Part shown: positions 1 through 8,383 of the stretch, piece by piece | Layout of the letters: every line of letters begins with the position of its first letter | How positions within the stretch are numbered: position 1 is the first letter of the stretch | Source: an uncultured Pseudomonadales bacterium | Lineage (GTDB): Bacteria; Pseudomonadota; Gammaproteobacteria; Pseudomonadales; Azotimanducaceae | Assembly (NCBI GenBank): GCA_937775265.1 | Contig: CALKBV010000013.1 | Coordinates: 35,637-99,636, forward strand | Direction of reading: 5' to 3' | DNA length: 64,000 nucleotides | The notes under the pieces: model-generated | Databases searched by the model: none | Seen by the model: only the letters and a program-made list of their open reading frames with translations | What the model was told of the DNA's origin: nothing | Program-made: the position numbers and the translations under genes

Positions 1-1099
1 GTTCGCGTATGGCGTCCAGGATGCCTTCGTAGTCGGTACCCAACCGCTTCCTTAATTTTTGCCTGAGTTCACGGTTACTTGTCTGGATTTTTTCAACGAA
101 TTCAGGTGAGCAAGGCTGCGGGTTCATGGCAGCGTCAATCGCTGGCAGTATTTCCGCAGCAGCGCCGATCAGTGAGGCATCTGATTTGTGTACCCGATCA
201 ACGATCGATGCGTCGATATCAATATGAAGTAACTTGCCGGGCGGTTTGAGCGCGGCCCCCGAGCCGCCAACGCCAACCTGGAACCGGGTGCCAATCGCAA
301 TGGTCAGGTCAGCATCCATCATGTCGGCATGTAGTTTCCTGCTCTGGTACAGGTTACCAATGGCCAGCGAGTGATCCTCGGTAATGGCCCCCCTGCCGTT
401 GGGTGTCATAAAAACAGGTGCCTGAAGTTTCTCGGCCAGGCGAGTTAACGCGTCAGAAGCGCCACCATAGGTGACGCCGCCACCGGCGATGATGATTCGT
501 TTGCGGCTGCCAGTAATTAGCGCAACGGCGCGATCAAGATCGCCGGTCATTTCAGGGTTAACAGGATTGAAGCCTTGCCCGCTCTCACTGACTTCAGCGT
601 ACTGCAGGTCAATTGGGATCTCGACGGCACCGGAAGATGGTCTGCCGGAACTGACGTCGTTCGCGACCTCCAGAATCGTATCTTCGATCCTTGAGGCGAT
701 TCGAACCGACTCGGCCCGCCGGGTAACCGTTCTGAGCATGGGCAGTTGTTCTTCCGCTTCGTGAACATAACCCTGCGCTTTACCGTAGAACCCTGTTTCT
801 GCCTGCCCGGTGATCAGCAGGACAGGGGAGGATGCATATTGGGCTTCGTAAAGTCCGGTCACGGTGTTGGTGGTCCCAGGTCCTGTACTGGCAATCGCAA
901 TACCGGTTTTACCGGTCGCGCGTGCATAGCCATCCGCAGCATGGGTGGCGCCCATTTCATGTCGGCAATCGATTATCTGGATAGTGCCATCGCGGGTGAT
1001 GGCGTCGAAGATAGGCATGTTGTGAATGCTCACAATGCCAAAAACATGAGTGGCACCTATCTTCTTGAGAGCGCTGACTACGGCATCTGCTCCAATCAT
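1..1099 (-). CDS. ThDP-dependent enzyme, acetolactate-synthase-like (3' part outside window)
   Basis: The reverse strand reads open from an ATG at 1099 to the window edge, giving 366 residues beginning MIGADAVVSALKKIGATHVF. The N-terminal pyrimidine-binding domain is clear: HEMGATHAADGYAR near residues 47-60 carries the conserved ThDP-activating glutamate (about E48), followed by GKTGIAIASTGPGTTN. The central domain follows, with GGGVTYGGA and later GTRFQVGVGGSG. The C-terminal ThDP-binding domain with the GDG motif would lie beyond position 1. An AGGA ribosome site precedes the ATG. This fits the IlvB-like superfamily, but the substrate cannot be told: acetolactate synthase, glyoxylate carboligase, sulfoacetaldehyde acetyltransferase and oxalyl-CoA decarboxylase all share this half. 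No small regulatory subunit lies next to it, which argues mildly against the biosynthetic enzyme. Confidence 0.85.
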   Translation of the reverse strand, partial: MIGADAVVSALKKIGATHVFGIVSIHNMPIFDAITRDGTIQIIDCRHEMGATHAADGYARATGKTGIAIASTGPGTTNTVTGLYEAQYASSPVLLITGQAETGFYGKAQGYVHEAEEQLPMLRTVTRRAESVRIASRIEDTILEVANDVSSGRPSSGAVEIPIDLQYAEVSESGQGFNPVNPEMTGDLDRAVALITGSRKRIIIAGGGVTYGGASDALTRLAEKLQAPVFMTPNGRGAITEDHSLAIGNLYQSRKLHADMMDADLTIAIGTRFQVGVGGSGAALKPPGKLLHIDIDASIVDRVHKSDASLIGAAAEILPAIDAAMNPQPCSPEFVEKIQTSNRELRQKLRKRLGTDYEGILDAIRE

Positions 1100-1229
1100 G
1101 ACTGTTTCCTTTTTGGGAAGCAGTATGCCGCGCCTTAGGGTGTGATCACAACCGTGTCGGTCACTGGGAGTAGGCTGTTCAGAGGCAGTTTGTAACGAGT
1201 AGCCTGTCCGTTTCTACTGTGCCCTGAGC

Positions 1230-2378
1230 CTATGGGGTTTCATAGGTTAGCCTGTAAATAACATTGGCGTGGTCGTCTGCGATTAGCAGGCTGCCGTCGG
1301 GCATCTCCAGTATGTCCGTGGGTCTTCCCCAGGCCACGTTGTTCTTTAGCCAGCCGTCTATCAGGATAGTTGTTGCACCTGTTTCAGGGTTAACCATGGT
1401 GATGTTGTATCCCGTGTGTCCGGCCTTCGGGGTGCGGTTCCAGGAGCCATGCTCGGCAATGAATATTTCCCCCCGGTATCGCTCCGGAAACATGGTGCCG
1501 GTATAAAATTTCATGGCCAGTGGTGCGACATGGGGGCCCAGTTCTACCACAGGAGGTTCGACGGGAAATACCGGAGCACCAAATTCGGGGTCAATCACAG
1601 AGCTCGCGTGTATATAAGGGAACCCGAAATGTAAGCCTGCTTTAGGAGCCCGGTTGAGTTCGCAGGACGGTGTGTCGTCGCCAAGAAGGTCCCTGCCATT
1701 GTCCGTGAACCAAAGCTCACCGGTCCCAGGGTGCCAGCTGAAGCCGACCGTATTACGTACCCCACTGGCGAATATTTCAGGCTTTAGTGGCTCGCGATTA
1801 AGGTCCAGGCTCATGATGGTCGCAAACCAGGGGTTTTCTTTTTCGCAGACATTGCAGGGGGCGCCAACATTGAAAAACAGTTGATCTTCAGGGCTGAACC
1901 CCAGGTATTTCCAGCCATGGTGTGTTTCTTCAGGCAGTTCGTCATAGAGGACAAAGGGTTCGGGGCTGGATTCAAACGTCTGGTCGATGTTTTGATAAAC
2001 CAGGAGTTTATCGACCGCGCCGACATAGAGGTCGCCATCCTGGATAGCGATGCCGGTGGGCAGGGTCAGGTCATGGTCAATAGTCACCACTTTGTCTGCG
2101 GACCCATCCGAATTGGCATCAATTACGCCATATAGATTACCGGCGCGAAAGCTTCCAGCGTAGACAATACCTGATTCGCTCAAGGCTAGCTGTCGTGGAT
2201 TGGTCAGTTCTGCAAACACAGATATCTGAAACCCGGGGGGCAGTCTCAACGCTTCGAGTGGCAGATCCTGGCTTCTGGCAAAACACGGAACAAGTAACAG
2301 CAGGCTGAAAACGTGCGGCGGAATTAGCCTGATCAGTCTCAGGCCTCTGCCCAATAGTGATATGATCGTGGTCCACAT
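1230..2378 (-). CDS. PQQ-dependent sugar (sorbosone/glucose) dehydrogenase-like protein, exported
   Basis: A 382-residue beta-propeller protein of the soluble glucose/sorbosone dehydrogenase family, expected to oxidise a sugar or related alcohol in the periplasm with PQQ. An N-terminal hydrophobic segment (about residues 17-33, PPHVFSLLLLVPCFA) looks like a signal peptide. Family features are LPPGFQISVFA near the mature start, SGVRNTVGFSWHPGTGELWF, DNGRDLLGDD, FIAEHGSWNR and WGRPTDILEMPDGSLLIADD, the last two matching the active-site loops. The ATG at 2378 has AGGAG seven bases upstream. A longer reading starting at 2423 would overlap the divergent dinG start and has no such site. Only 29 bases separate the two divergent starts, so the promoters overlap the coding ends. 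Substrate unknown. Confidence 0.85.
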   Translation of the reverse strand: MWTTIISLLGRGLRLIRLIPPHVFSLLLLVPCFARSQDLPLEALRLPPGFQISVFAELTNPRQLALSESGIVYAGSFRAGNLYGVIDANSDGSADKVVTIDHDLTLPTGIAIQDGDLYVGAVDKLLVYQNIDQTFESSPEPFVLYDELPEETHHGWKYLGFSPEDQLFFNVGAPCNVCEKENPWFATIMSLDLNREPLKPEIFASGVRNTVGFSWHPGTGELWFTDNGRDLLGDDTPSCELNRAPKAGLHFGFPYIHASSVIDPEFGAPVFPVEPPVVELGPHVAPLAMKFYTGTMFPERYRGEIFIAEHGSWNRTPKAGHTGYNITMVNPETGATTILIDGWLKNNVAWGRPTDILEMPDGSLLIADDHANVIYRLTYETP

Positions 2379-2407
2379 GTTACTGCTCCTGATGATTTCC
2401 AATTCGT

Positions 2408-4498
2408 ATGTTGACTGAAGCACTCAAGGAAGAGATCCAGACGGCATATTCCCGGTTGCTCGAAGAGAAAGGATACCGGGCCAGGCACTGCCAGAAAAGC
2501 ATGATCGCAGAAATAGCCCGGACACTCGGTAATGTGCCAGAAGATAACAGCGTCTGCGTTGTTGAAGCCGGAACAGGAACCGGTAAGACAATCGCCTATG
2601 CCATGGCGTCCATTCCGATAGCAAAACAGCTAAAAAAGAAAATTGTTATTGCGACAGCAACGGTCGCGTTGCAGGAACAGATTGTCTACCAGGATCTGCC
2701 TGATATCCGCCTGCATTCAGGACTGGAATTTTCCTTTGCGCTGGCGAAAGGCCGAAGGCGTTATCTTTGTCTGTCCCGCCTTGATCTCGCGTTGCAGGAT
2801 AGCAGTCAGGTGAACCAGACCTTTTCGTTTTTTGAAAATGCGGATGGCGATAGCGACCAGGTCGACTCCGCTATTTTTGATTCAATGCTGACGGCGCTCG
2901 GCAAAGGGGAGTGGGATGGGGAACGAGACAGCTGGCCGGAAGAGATCAATCATGCAACCTGGGCCAGGGTTTCGACGGACCATGCCCAGTGCACTCATCG
3001 CCAATGCAGCCATTATGAAAATTGCTACTTTTACAGGGCGCGCGAGAATATTCATCGGGTAGATTGCATTGTCACCAATCAGGACCTGGTCCTGTCCGAT
3101 TTGATGATGGGCGGCGGCGCGGTACTTCCTGATCCGGAAGATACGATTTACATCTTCGATGAGGGTCATCATCTGCCTGAAAAGGCCGGCAATCACTTTT
3201 CTCATTTTCTGGCGCTTTATTCGACAAAAACCTGGTTACAACAGATCCCTACCAGCCTGAAACTCGCCAGTGCAGAAGTGCCCGCTGTTGGTTCCGGGCT
3301 GATTAACGATATTGATAACATGGTACAACAGGCAAGCCAGAGGCTGGATGATGCGGCCCAGGTACTACAGCTGCTTAAAGTTGACGCAGAAGAACAAGAT
3401 GACGGCTGGCGGTATCGTTTTACTCGGGGGCGGGTCGGCAATGATATTACCGAGGTATCAAAGCAGTTGGCGAACAGTTTCGAGCGACTCGATGATCTGG
3501 TGGACCGGGTGTTGCCACTCGTCGAAACTACCCTGGAAGACGTCTCTGCTGCGCAGCGGGAGAGCGTTGAATACTGGTTGTCGCTGGTAGGTTCAATTTC
3601 TACGCGCTTGTCTGCAGCCGCGGAGCTCTGGCATAACTTCTCGGTAGCGGAACATTCGCCTCCCTATGCGAGGTGGGTTGGTTTTTCGACCCAGGGTCAG
3701 GCGGAAGGCATGGAAATTCAACTGTCGTGTCATCCTGTTTCGGTGGCAGATGAGCTCTTTGAGAGACTTTGGTCACGTTGCGCTGGCGCGGTACTGACCT
3801 CGGCGACTCTGTCGGTTGCCAGGGATTTCTCCAGCTTCCAGTCCAAATCCGGGATTCCGCCGGAGATGGTATTTACCAGTCTGGCCAGTCCGTTTCGATA
3901 TCAGGAACAGGCGGTTCTTGCAGTACCAAAGATGCGCACTGATCCTGGACAGGCTGACCAGCACACGCAAGAGATCGCGGAACTGATTCCGGGCCTACTC
4001 GATAAAGAGATTGGTGCTTTGGTATTGTTCACCTCGTGGCGGCAAATGTTGCGGGTGTTTGATGATGTTGATGAAGCGTTTCGCGAACGAATCCTGATGC
4101 AGGGTGAACTATCGAAAATGGAAATCCTCGGTCGCCATCGGGATGCAGTTGACCGTGGTGAGGCAAGCTGCATCTTTGGCCTGGCCAGTTTCTCCGAAGG
4201 CGTAGATTTACCCGGTGATTATTGTCGTCATGTAGTGATAGCAAAGATTCCATTCTCGGTGCCTGATGACCCGGTAGATGCGACGTTGTCTGAGTGGATT
4301 GAGGAGAAAGGTGGCAATTCATTTTACGAAGTGATGTTGCCGAACGCTGCACTCAGGGTCGTCCAGGCAGCAGGACGATTACTCAGAACTGAAACCGACG
4401 AAGGCACTGTGACCATATTGGATCGTCGCGTGGTGTCTAAGTCTTATGGTAAGGTCATTTTGAATTCCCTGCCGCCTTTTGCCCGTGAAATTTCCTGA
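2408..4498 (+). CDS. dinG: ATP-dependent DNA helicase DinG
   Basis: This 696-residue XPD-family superfamily 2 helicase unwinds DNA 5'-3' and is linked to R-loop and damage processing. Walker A is EAGTGTGKT with K60. The [4Fe-4S] cysteines fall at C121, C195, C200 and C206, almost the same spacing as in E. coli DinG. The Walker B/DEAH-type box is DEGH at 251-254, and the C-terminal motif is VVQAAGRLLR. Length is close to the 716 residues of E. coli DinG. The ATG at 2408 follows a divergent gene. The 3' end overlaps the next gene by about 20 bases, so the two are probably cotranscribed. Confidence 0.95.
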   Translation: MLTEALKEEIQTAYSRLLEEKGYRARHCQKSMIAEIARTLGNVPEDNSVCVVEAGTGTGKTIAYAMASIPIAKQLKKKIVIATATVALQEQIVYQDLPDIRLHSGLEFSFALAKGRRRYLCLSRLDLALQDSSQVNQTFSFFENADGDSDQVDSAIFDSMLTALGKGEWDGERDSWPEEINHATWARVSTDHAQCTHRQCSHYENCYFYRARENIHRVDCIVTNQDLVLSDLMMGGGAVLPDPEDTIYIFDEGHHLPEKAGNHFSHFLALYSTKTWLQQIPTSLKLASAEVPAVGSGLINDIDNMVQQASQRLDDAAQVLQLLKVDAEEQDDGWRYRFTRGRVGNDITEVSKQLANSFERLDDLVDRVLPLVETTLEDVSAAQRESVEYWLSLVGSISTRLSAAAELWHNFSVAEHSPPYARWVGFSTQGQAEGMEIQLSCHPVSVADELFERLWSRCAGAVLTSATLSVARDFSSFQSKSGIPPEMVFTSLASPFRYQEQAVLAVPKMRTDPGQADQHTQEIAELIPGLLDKEIGALVLFTSWRQMLRVFDDVDEAFRERILMQGELSKMEILGRHRDAVDRGEASCIFGLASFSEGVDLPGDYCRHVVIAKIPFSVPDDPVDATLSEWIEEKGGNSFYEVMLPNAALRVVQAAGRLLRTETDEGTVTILDRRVVSKSYGKVILNSLPPFAREIS

Positions 4499-5375
4499 GT
4501 ACAGCCAACAGCTACCTGTCGAACTAGCGTCTTATCGACAGCCGTTTGGGAAGCTCGCGGGTGCGCTCGACAGTGACACGGTTTTTTGCCTGATAGGTTA
4601 TCTTGCAGTAAACATCGCAAGACTCGCGAGCGAATCGAGTAATAAAACGATAGTAGTGTCCATTGCTGGTGCCCAGGGAACCGGTAAGAGCACGATGAGT
4701 CGGCTGTTATCCTCAATGCTTCAGGGTTGTTTCAATACGAGCACAACCATCCTTTCCCTTGATGACTTTTACCTACCACTGGAATATCGACAGCAGGTCG
4801 CTGTCGATATTCATCCTTTGCTGGGCGTCCGGGGTGTGCCCGGTACCCATGATCTAGCGCTAATGGAAAAAGTGCTGACTGATCTTCTTCATGGGCGGTC
4901 GGCTGAAGTTCCGGTTTTCGACAAAGGTGAGGATGACCGAAGTTCCCGATGGCAAGAAGCTGAACCTGCCACGGTTATCCTGTGTGAAGGCTGGTGCTGG
5001 GGCGCTGTTCCGGAAGCACAGGAACGGTTGATGCATCCCATCAATGACCTGGAGAGGAACCAGGACCCGGATGGGTTATGGCGCCGCTATGTGAACGAAC
5101 AACTTTCTCGATACCAGTCGGTGTTTCGAGCCAGTGCCCAGGTGTTTTTCATGGCACCATCAATTGAGGCAATAGTGCGCTGGCGCTTCCAACAGGAACG
5201 GGAGTTGGCAACTCGGGGGGGTGGCAGCAAAATGATGACCGAAATGGAGGTCAGGCAGTTCGTTGCTTACTTTGAGCGAATCACTGGCTGGATGCTCGAG
5301 GAAATGGCTGGTCGAGCCAGCGTGGTCGTTTCTCTGGATGAGCGTCATGCAATTCAGGATGTGCTGGTTAACTAA
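4479..5375 (+). CDS. P-loop kinase of the glycerate kinase-like COG4240 group
   Basis: A 298-residue cytosolic P-loop kinase. Walker A is AGAQGTGKST near residues 64-73, followed by ILSLDDFYLP, a phosphoribulokinase/uridine-kinase-type acceptor segment. GVRGVPGTHD and VPVFDKGEDDR come next, then ILCEGWCWG as the Walker B-like strand. These match the D-glycerate 3-kinase / yeast Tda10 group of predicted kinases. The family suggests phosphorylation of glycerate or another small metabolite; this is not proven here. The start is TTG at 4479 or GTG at 4485, both inside the end of dinG, implying translational coupling. Confidence 0.8.
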   Translation: MPVKFPEYSQQLPVELASYRQPFGKLAGALDSDTVFCLIGYLAVNIARLASESSNKTIVVSIAGAQGTGKSTMSRLLSSMLQGCFNTSTTILSLDDFYLPLEYRQQVAVDIHPLLGVRGVPGTHDLALMEKVLTDLLHGRSAEVPVFDKGEDDRSSRWQEAEPATVILCEGWCWGAVPEAQERLMHPINDLERNQDPDGLWRRYVNEQLSRYQSVFRASAQVFFMAPSIEAIVRWRFQQERELATRGGGSKMMTEMEVRQFVAYFERITGWMLEEMAGRASVVVSLDERHAIQDVLVN

Positions 5376-5475
5376 TTCAGGTGATATTCAGTCGCCGGTA
5401 GCTAAGGTACGGCCATATCAACTGGGATATCATGGCCATTAAGGTGAACGACAGAGGAACCATCCGGGAAGGGCT

Positions 5476-5814
5476 ATGAGAAATCTATCTCAAATTGTGA
5501 TTGTACTGTTGTTCACGGTGGGTCCTATTGGCCTGTCGGATTCTCTGGCAGGTCAGCATGAGGAAAAAGGTGGTAGAAGGCCTGCACCGGTCTACGGTCT
5601 GGTGCCAAACCAACTGGTTCCCGGCAATCGATCGGGTATTTCTAACAAACGTGCCGCATCGTTGGTAAAAGAGCGTTATTCCGCTTCGAGAATTTTGGGC
5701 GTCTCTCTTCTGGATGACCAGGGACCGCCGGTTTATCGGGTCAGGACTTTATCTACCAATGGTGTGGTCAAATCTGTTTTTGTCGACGGTAACTCCGGCG
5801 AAGTATTCGAGTGA
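5476..5814 (+). CDS. Exported PepSY-like small protein
   Basis: A 112-residue protein with a signal peptide (about residues 1-25, hydrophobic core IVIVLLFTVGPIGL). The C-terminal half reads AASLVKERYSASRILGVSLL, then PPVYRVRTLSTNG, ending in VDGNSGEVFE. This is the helix-strand-strand pattern of a PepSY domain. GGGAAGGG precedes the ATG by a few bases. It is the first gene of an operon with a response regulator and a histidine kinase. Such PepSY/regulator/kinase trios are common in gammaproteobacteria, and the small protein is thought to act in the periplasm as an accessory of the sensor. That role is inference. Confidence 0.8.
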   Translation: MRNLSQIVIVLLFTVGPIGLSDSLAGQHEEKGGRRPAPVYGLVPNQLVPGNRSGISNKRAASLVKERYSASRILGVSLLDDQGPPVYRVRTLSTNGVVKSVFVDGNSGEVFE

Positions 5815-5821
5815 GGCAAGA

Positions 5822-6502
5822 ATGTCGCGACGTATATTACTAGCGGAAGATGAAGAAACCCTTCGGGATCAGCTTCTCGAGATTCTTGACCGGCATCGAT
5901 ACTCAGTGGATTTTGCTGTTGACGGTGCCCAGGCTCTTGCGCTGGGAGAAGCGGGACATTATGACCTTGCGATAATCGATCTTGGGCTTCCGAAGCTAAA
6001 TGGCATGGAAGTCATCAGTCGTCTCAGGGAGCGAGGTAAGGATTATCCGGTATTGATTCTGACAGCCCGCGCAGACTGGCAGGACAAGGTCCAGGGTCTG
6101 TCGGCGGGTGCTGATGACTACCTGGTTAAACCGTTCCATATTCAGGAGTTATTGGCGAGAATCGAAGCGCTCATTCGCCGTGCATCGGGAGCAATCGCCC
6201 GAGATATTAATATTGGGCCCGTAAGCCTTGATACGAAAGCAAAAATCGTAAGGGTTAACGGTTCTGCGGTGGAACTGACCGCCTTTGAATTTAATTTGCT
6301 GGAGTACCTTATGATGAGGCCGGGTCATGTTGTCTCTAAGACAGCGTTGACGGAGCATCTCTATTATCAGGATTTTGATCGTGACAGTAATGTTATTGAA
6401 GTCTTCGTCGGTCGACTTCGTAGAAAACTCGACCCGGAAAATCAGCTCATGCCGATTGAAACTGTACGTGGACAGGGGTATCGGTTCGGGTTGGCTGAAT
6501 GA
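5822..6502 (+). CDS. OmpR/PhoP-family response regulator
   Basis: A 226-residue two-component regulator. The receiver domain has acidic E9-D10-E11-E12, the phospho-acceptor D53 in IIDLGLP, and DDYLVKPF as the lysine motif. A winged-helix OmpR-type DNA-binding domain follows, with ELTAFEFNLLEYLM and VEVFVGRLRRKLDPE-like features (here IEVFVGRLRRKLDPE) and VRGQGYRFG at the end. The ATG at 5822 is preceded by GAGGCAAGA. In-frame starts further upstream lie inside the PepSY gene and add non-family sequence. The stop overlaps the kinase start by four bases (ATGA). It resembles PhoP/QseB-type regulators; the stimulus is unknown. Confidence 0.93.
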   Translation: MSRRILLAEDEETLRDQLLEILDRHRYSVDFAVDGAQALALGEAGHYDLAIIDLGLPKLNGMEVISRLRERGKDYPVLILTARADWQDKVQGLSAGADDYLVKPFHIQELLARIEALIRRASGAIARDINIGPVSLDTKAKIVRVNGSAVELTAFEFNLLEYLMMRPGHVVSKTALTEHLYYQDFDRDSNVIEVFVGRLRRKLDPENQLMPIETVRGQGYRFGLAE

Positions 6503-7908
6503 ACCAGGGTTCCAGTGTGGTGCGAGGCTCGCTACGGTTACGAATGCTGTCCTCGGCTACCCTGGTTCTCGTGGTGTTCCTGGGGGTCGTTGGGGGCGTC
6601 GTTGATAATGCCTTTCGCCAGAGTGCCGAGCAGGCTGTTTCTGAAAGGCTTCAGTTACATAGTTACGCGTTGATAGCCGCCAGTGTCGAAGATGGCAAGG
6701 GCGGTGCGGTTGACCTTTACCTTCCTACTGAATTGCAGGAACCCGGCTTCAATGCGATGGGTTCGGGTTTGTTTGGGCTCGTTTTTACACCGGGTGGTAA
6801 TGAAGTATGGCGCAGTGGCTCGGCGCTGGACCTTGAACTGGGTGATCTGGCAAAAGGTGTTTTATTAGCACAGGACACTGCGGGTGTCGTGACCTTCAGC
6901 GAATTACCGGCGGCGGCGGGCCGTGGCCCTCTTTTTTACCTGACCTATCCGGTCATCTGGGAGAGTGCGTTAGGTGACGCGCGTTTCGTTTATGTTGTCC
7001 TGCAGGATTTTGCGCCGTACAGCAATGAAGTGACGACCTTCAGGGAAAGCCTCTGGGGATGGCTTATTGCTGCGGTTGTTTTGCTGGTATTGCTGCAGGC
7101 GGCAATCATGTATTGGGGCCTGCTGCCTATCGCGGGTTTGGAGCATGACCTTAAGGCGATTGAAGAAGGTCGGCAGGAATATCTGGTTGGTCAGTATCCG
7201 ACCGAGATAAACGGGGTAACCCATAGTCTGAATCTTCTCTTATCAGAAGAGCGAGCACAGCGAGAGCGTTATCGAACCACGCTTGCGGACCTTGCACATA
7301 GCCTGAAGACGCCGCTGGCGATACTAAAGGCAGAAGCCGAAAAGCCCGAACAGACCGTTGAGCAAGTGGCTGCAGCAATGGATCAGCAGGTGACACGCAT
7401 GACCGATATTGTGTCGTATCAGCTGGAGCGGGCAGTGTCGAGTTCGAGCAAGCTGTTCCGAAACGCCACTCCAATCAGGCCGGTCGTCGAGAAACTGGTG
7501 GCAGCGATAAGGAAGGTATACAAGGAAAAGAACATCGAATTTCTGGAGGAAGTTTCATCTGCGGATTTTCCGGGCGATGAGCGTGACCTTACGGAGCTGT
7601 TGGGGAACTTGCTGGACAACGCCTGTAAATATGGTCTGGGGAAGGTAAGGCTCGTTGCTGCCGTTGTTGAAGGGAGAGTGCAACTTGCGGTGGAAGACAA
7701 TGGTTCCGGCATCCCGGAGTCCGACAGAGATCTTGTCCTTGAGCGGGGGCTGCGCCTGGATAGCAGGGAAGCCGGGCAGGGCATCGGGCTTGCGATCGTC
7801 GCTGAGATTGTAGACCGTTACCACGGTCAGATCGTGATCACGAACTCTACGCTCGGTGGCGCAAGGGTAATCGTCAGCTTTCCCCTCGCCTGGACAGAAA
7901 CCGCTTAG
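6499..7908 (+). CDS. Sensor histidine kinase, PhoQ-like
   Basis: A 469-residue membrane sensor kinase paired with the regulator upstream. Transmembrane segments are near residues 20-36 and 187-207, with a periplasmic sensor loop of about 150 residues between them. A short HAMP-like linker leads to the H-box DLAHSLKTPLA with H267, the N-box NLLDNACKYG (N374), the G1 box DNGSGIP and the G2 box GQGIGLAIV. The HSLKTPLA form of the H-box is the PhoQ-type variant. The ATG overlaps the regulator stop. The 3' end runs directly into a palindrome that may end transcription. Confidence 0.92.
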   Translation: MNQGSSVVRGSLRLRMLSSATLVLVVFLGVVGGVVDNAFRQSAEQAVSERLQLHSYALIAASVEDGKGGAVDLYLPTELQEPGFNAMGSGLFGLVFTPGGNEVWRSGSALDLELGDLAKGVLLAQDTAGVVTFSELPAAAGRGPLFYLTYPVIWESALGDARFVYVVLQDFAPYSNEVTTFRESLWGWLIAAVVLLVLLQAAIMYWGLLPIAGLEHDLKAIEEGRQEYLVGQYPTEINGVTHSLNLLLSEERAQRERYRTTLADLAHSLKTPLAILKAEAEKPEQTVEQVAAAMDQQVTRMTDIVSYQLERAVSSSSKLFRNATPIRPVVEKLVAAIRKVYKEKNIEFLEEVSSADFPGDERDLTELLGNLLDNACKYGLGKVRLVAAVVEGRVQLAVEDNGSGIPESDRDLVLERGLRLDSREAGQGIGLAIVAEIVDRYHGQIVITNSTLGGARVIVSFPLAWTETA

Positions 7909-7955
7909 TTAAAGGCTCTTTAATTAAAGAGCCTTTAACGACAGAGCCTTTAACT
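7908..7955. terminator. Perfect palindrome with a further copy of its arm, between convergent genes
   Basis: Positions 7908-7939 form a perfect 32-base palindrome whose half is GTTAAAGGCTCTTTAA. The right arm, AGAGCCTTTAAC, is repeated once more at 7944-7955. It lies between the histidine kinase stop and the convergent CDGSH gene and begins at the last base of the kinase stop codon. It could act as a bidirectional terminator, although there is no long T tract. The extra arm copy resembles the iterated gene-end repeats elsewhere in the window. Confidence 0.5.
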
Positions 7956-7968
7956 GCGGGCTCGTTAG

Positions 7969-8208
7969 TTACAGACCAGTATGGGTGCCATCACACATAG
8001 GCTTACCCGCCGTCATCTTGCAGCCACAGAAAAACACCTTTTTTGATTCCGTCGCCTTGAATTTCATCGGCAGGAATTCAGTATCCTGATGAGACCCGTC
8101 GCAGAGCGGTTGATTGGTGCTTTTGCCGCAGGAGCACCAGAAGTATGTTTTGCCTTCCTCGACGTCTACGCCATAGGGCGATTTTTGCGCAATAGTTGGA
8201 TCTGCCAT
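7969..8208 (-). CDS. CDGSH-type iron-sulfur protein with two CDGSH sites
   Basis: A 79-residue protein with two complete CDGSH motifs, C-S-C-(10)-CDGSH and C-G-C-(10)-CDGTH. Each would bind a [2Fe-2S] cluster through three cysteines and one histidine (mitoNEET-like fold). The bacterial role is redox or iron-sulfur handling in the cytosol; the exact function is not known. AGGAG lies seven bases before the ATG at 8208. A longer reading from 8247 lacks a site and adds unrelated residues. It is divergent from the acyl-CoA dehydrogenase gene. Confidence 0.9.
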   Translation of the reverse strand: MADPTIAQKSPYGVDVEEGKTYFWCSCGKSTNQPLCDGSHQDTEFLPMKFKATESKKVFFCGCKMTAGKPMCDGTHTGL

Positions 8209-8293
8209 GGGTGTCTCCTTACCTGAATTTATTGATGGGCCCAGCATAAGGAACGGGGTCAGGCCGCGTCAATTCATTCCTCGGTCGGTGTCC

Positions 8294-8322
8294 TTGAAAA
8301 TAGGGTTTACAAACCCTATGAT
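8294..8322 (+). promoter_or_regulatory. Sigma-70 promoter of the acyl-CoA dehydrogenase operon
   Basis: TTGAAA at 8294-8299, a 17-base spacer, and TATGAT at 8317-8322 match the sigma-70 consensus well. Transcription would start near 8329, about 55 bases before the acyl-CoA dehydrogenase ATG. Confidence 0.7.
8300..8319. promoter_or_regulatory. Palindromic operator inside the promoter spacer
   Basis: ATAGGGTTT-AC-AAACCCTAT has 9-base arms matching perfectly. It fills the -35/-10 spacer and overlaps the -10 box, the position expected for a repressor site. The regulator is not encoded beside it. Confidence 0.65.
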
Positions 8323-8383
8323 CCCTGCTCTTTAGGTGCATTGGCACCGGCGCAGCGCGTTCAAATCTCAGGAGTTTGTTTGT

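Noticed and set aside
5714..5821. Longer N-terminus for the response regulator
   Set aside because: The added 36 residues lie within the PepSY gene and are not receiver-domain sequence; ATG 5822 has its own ribosome site.
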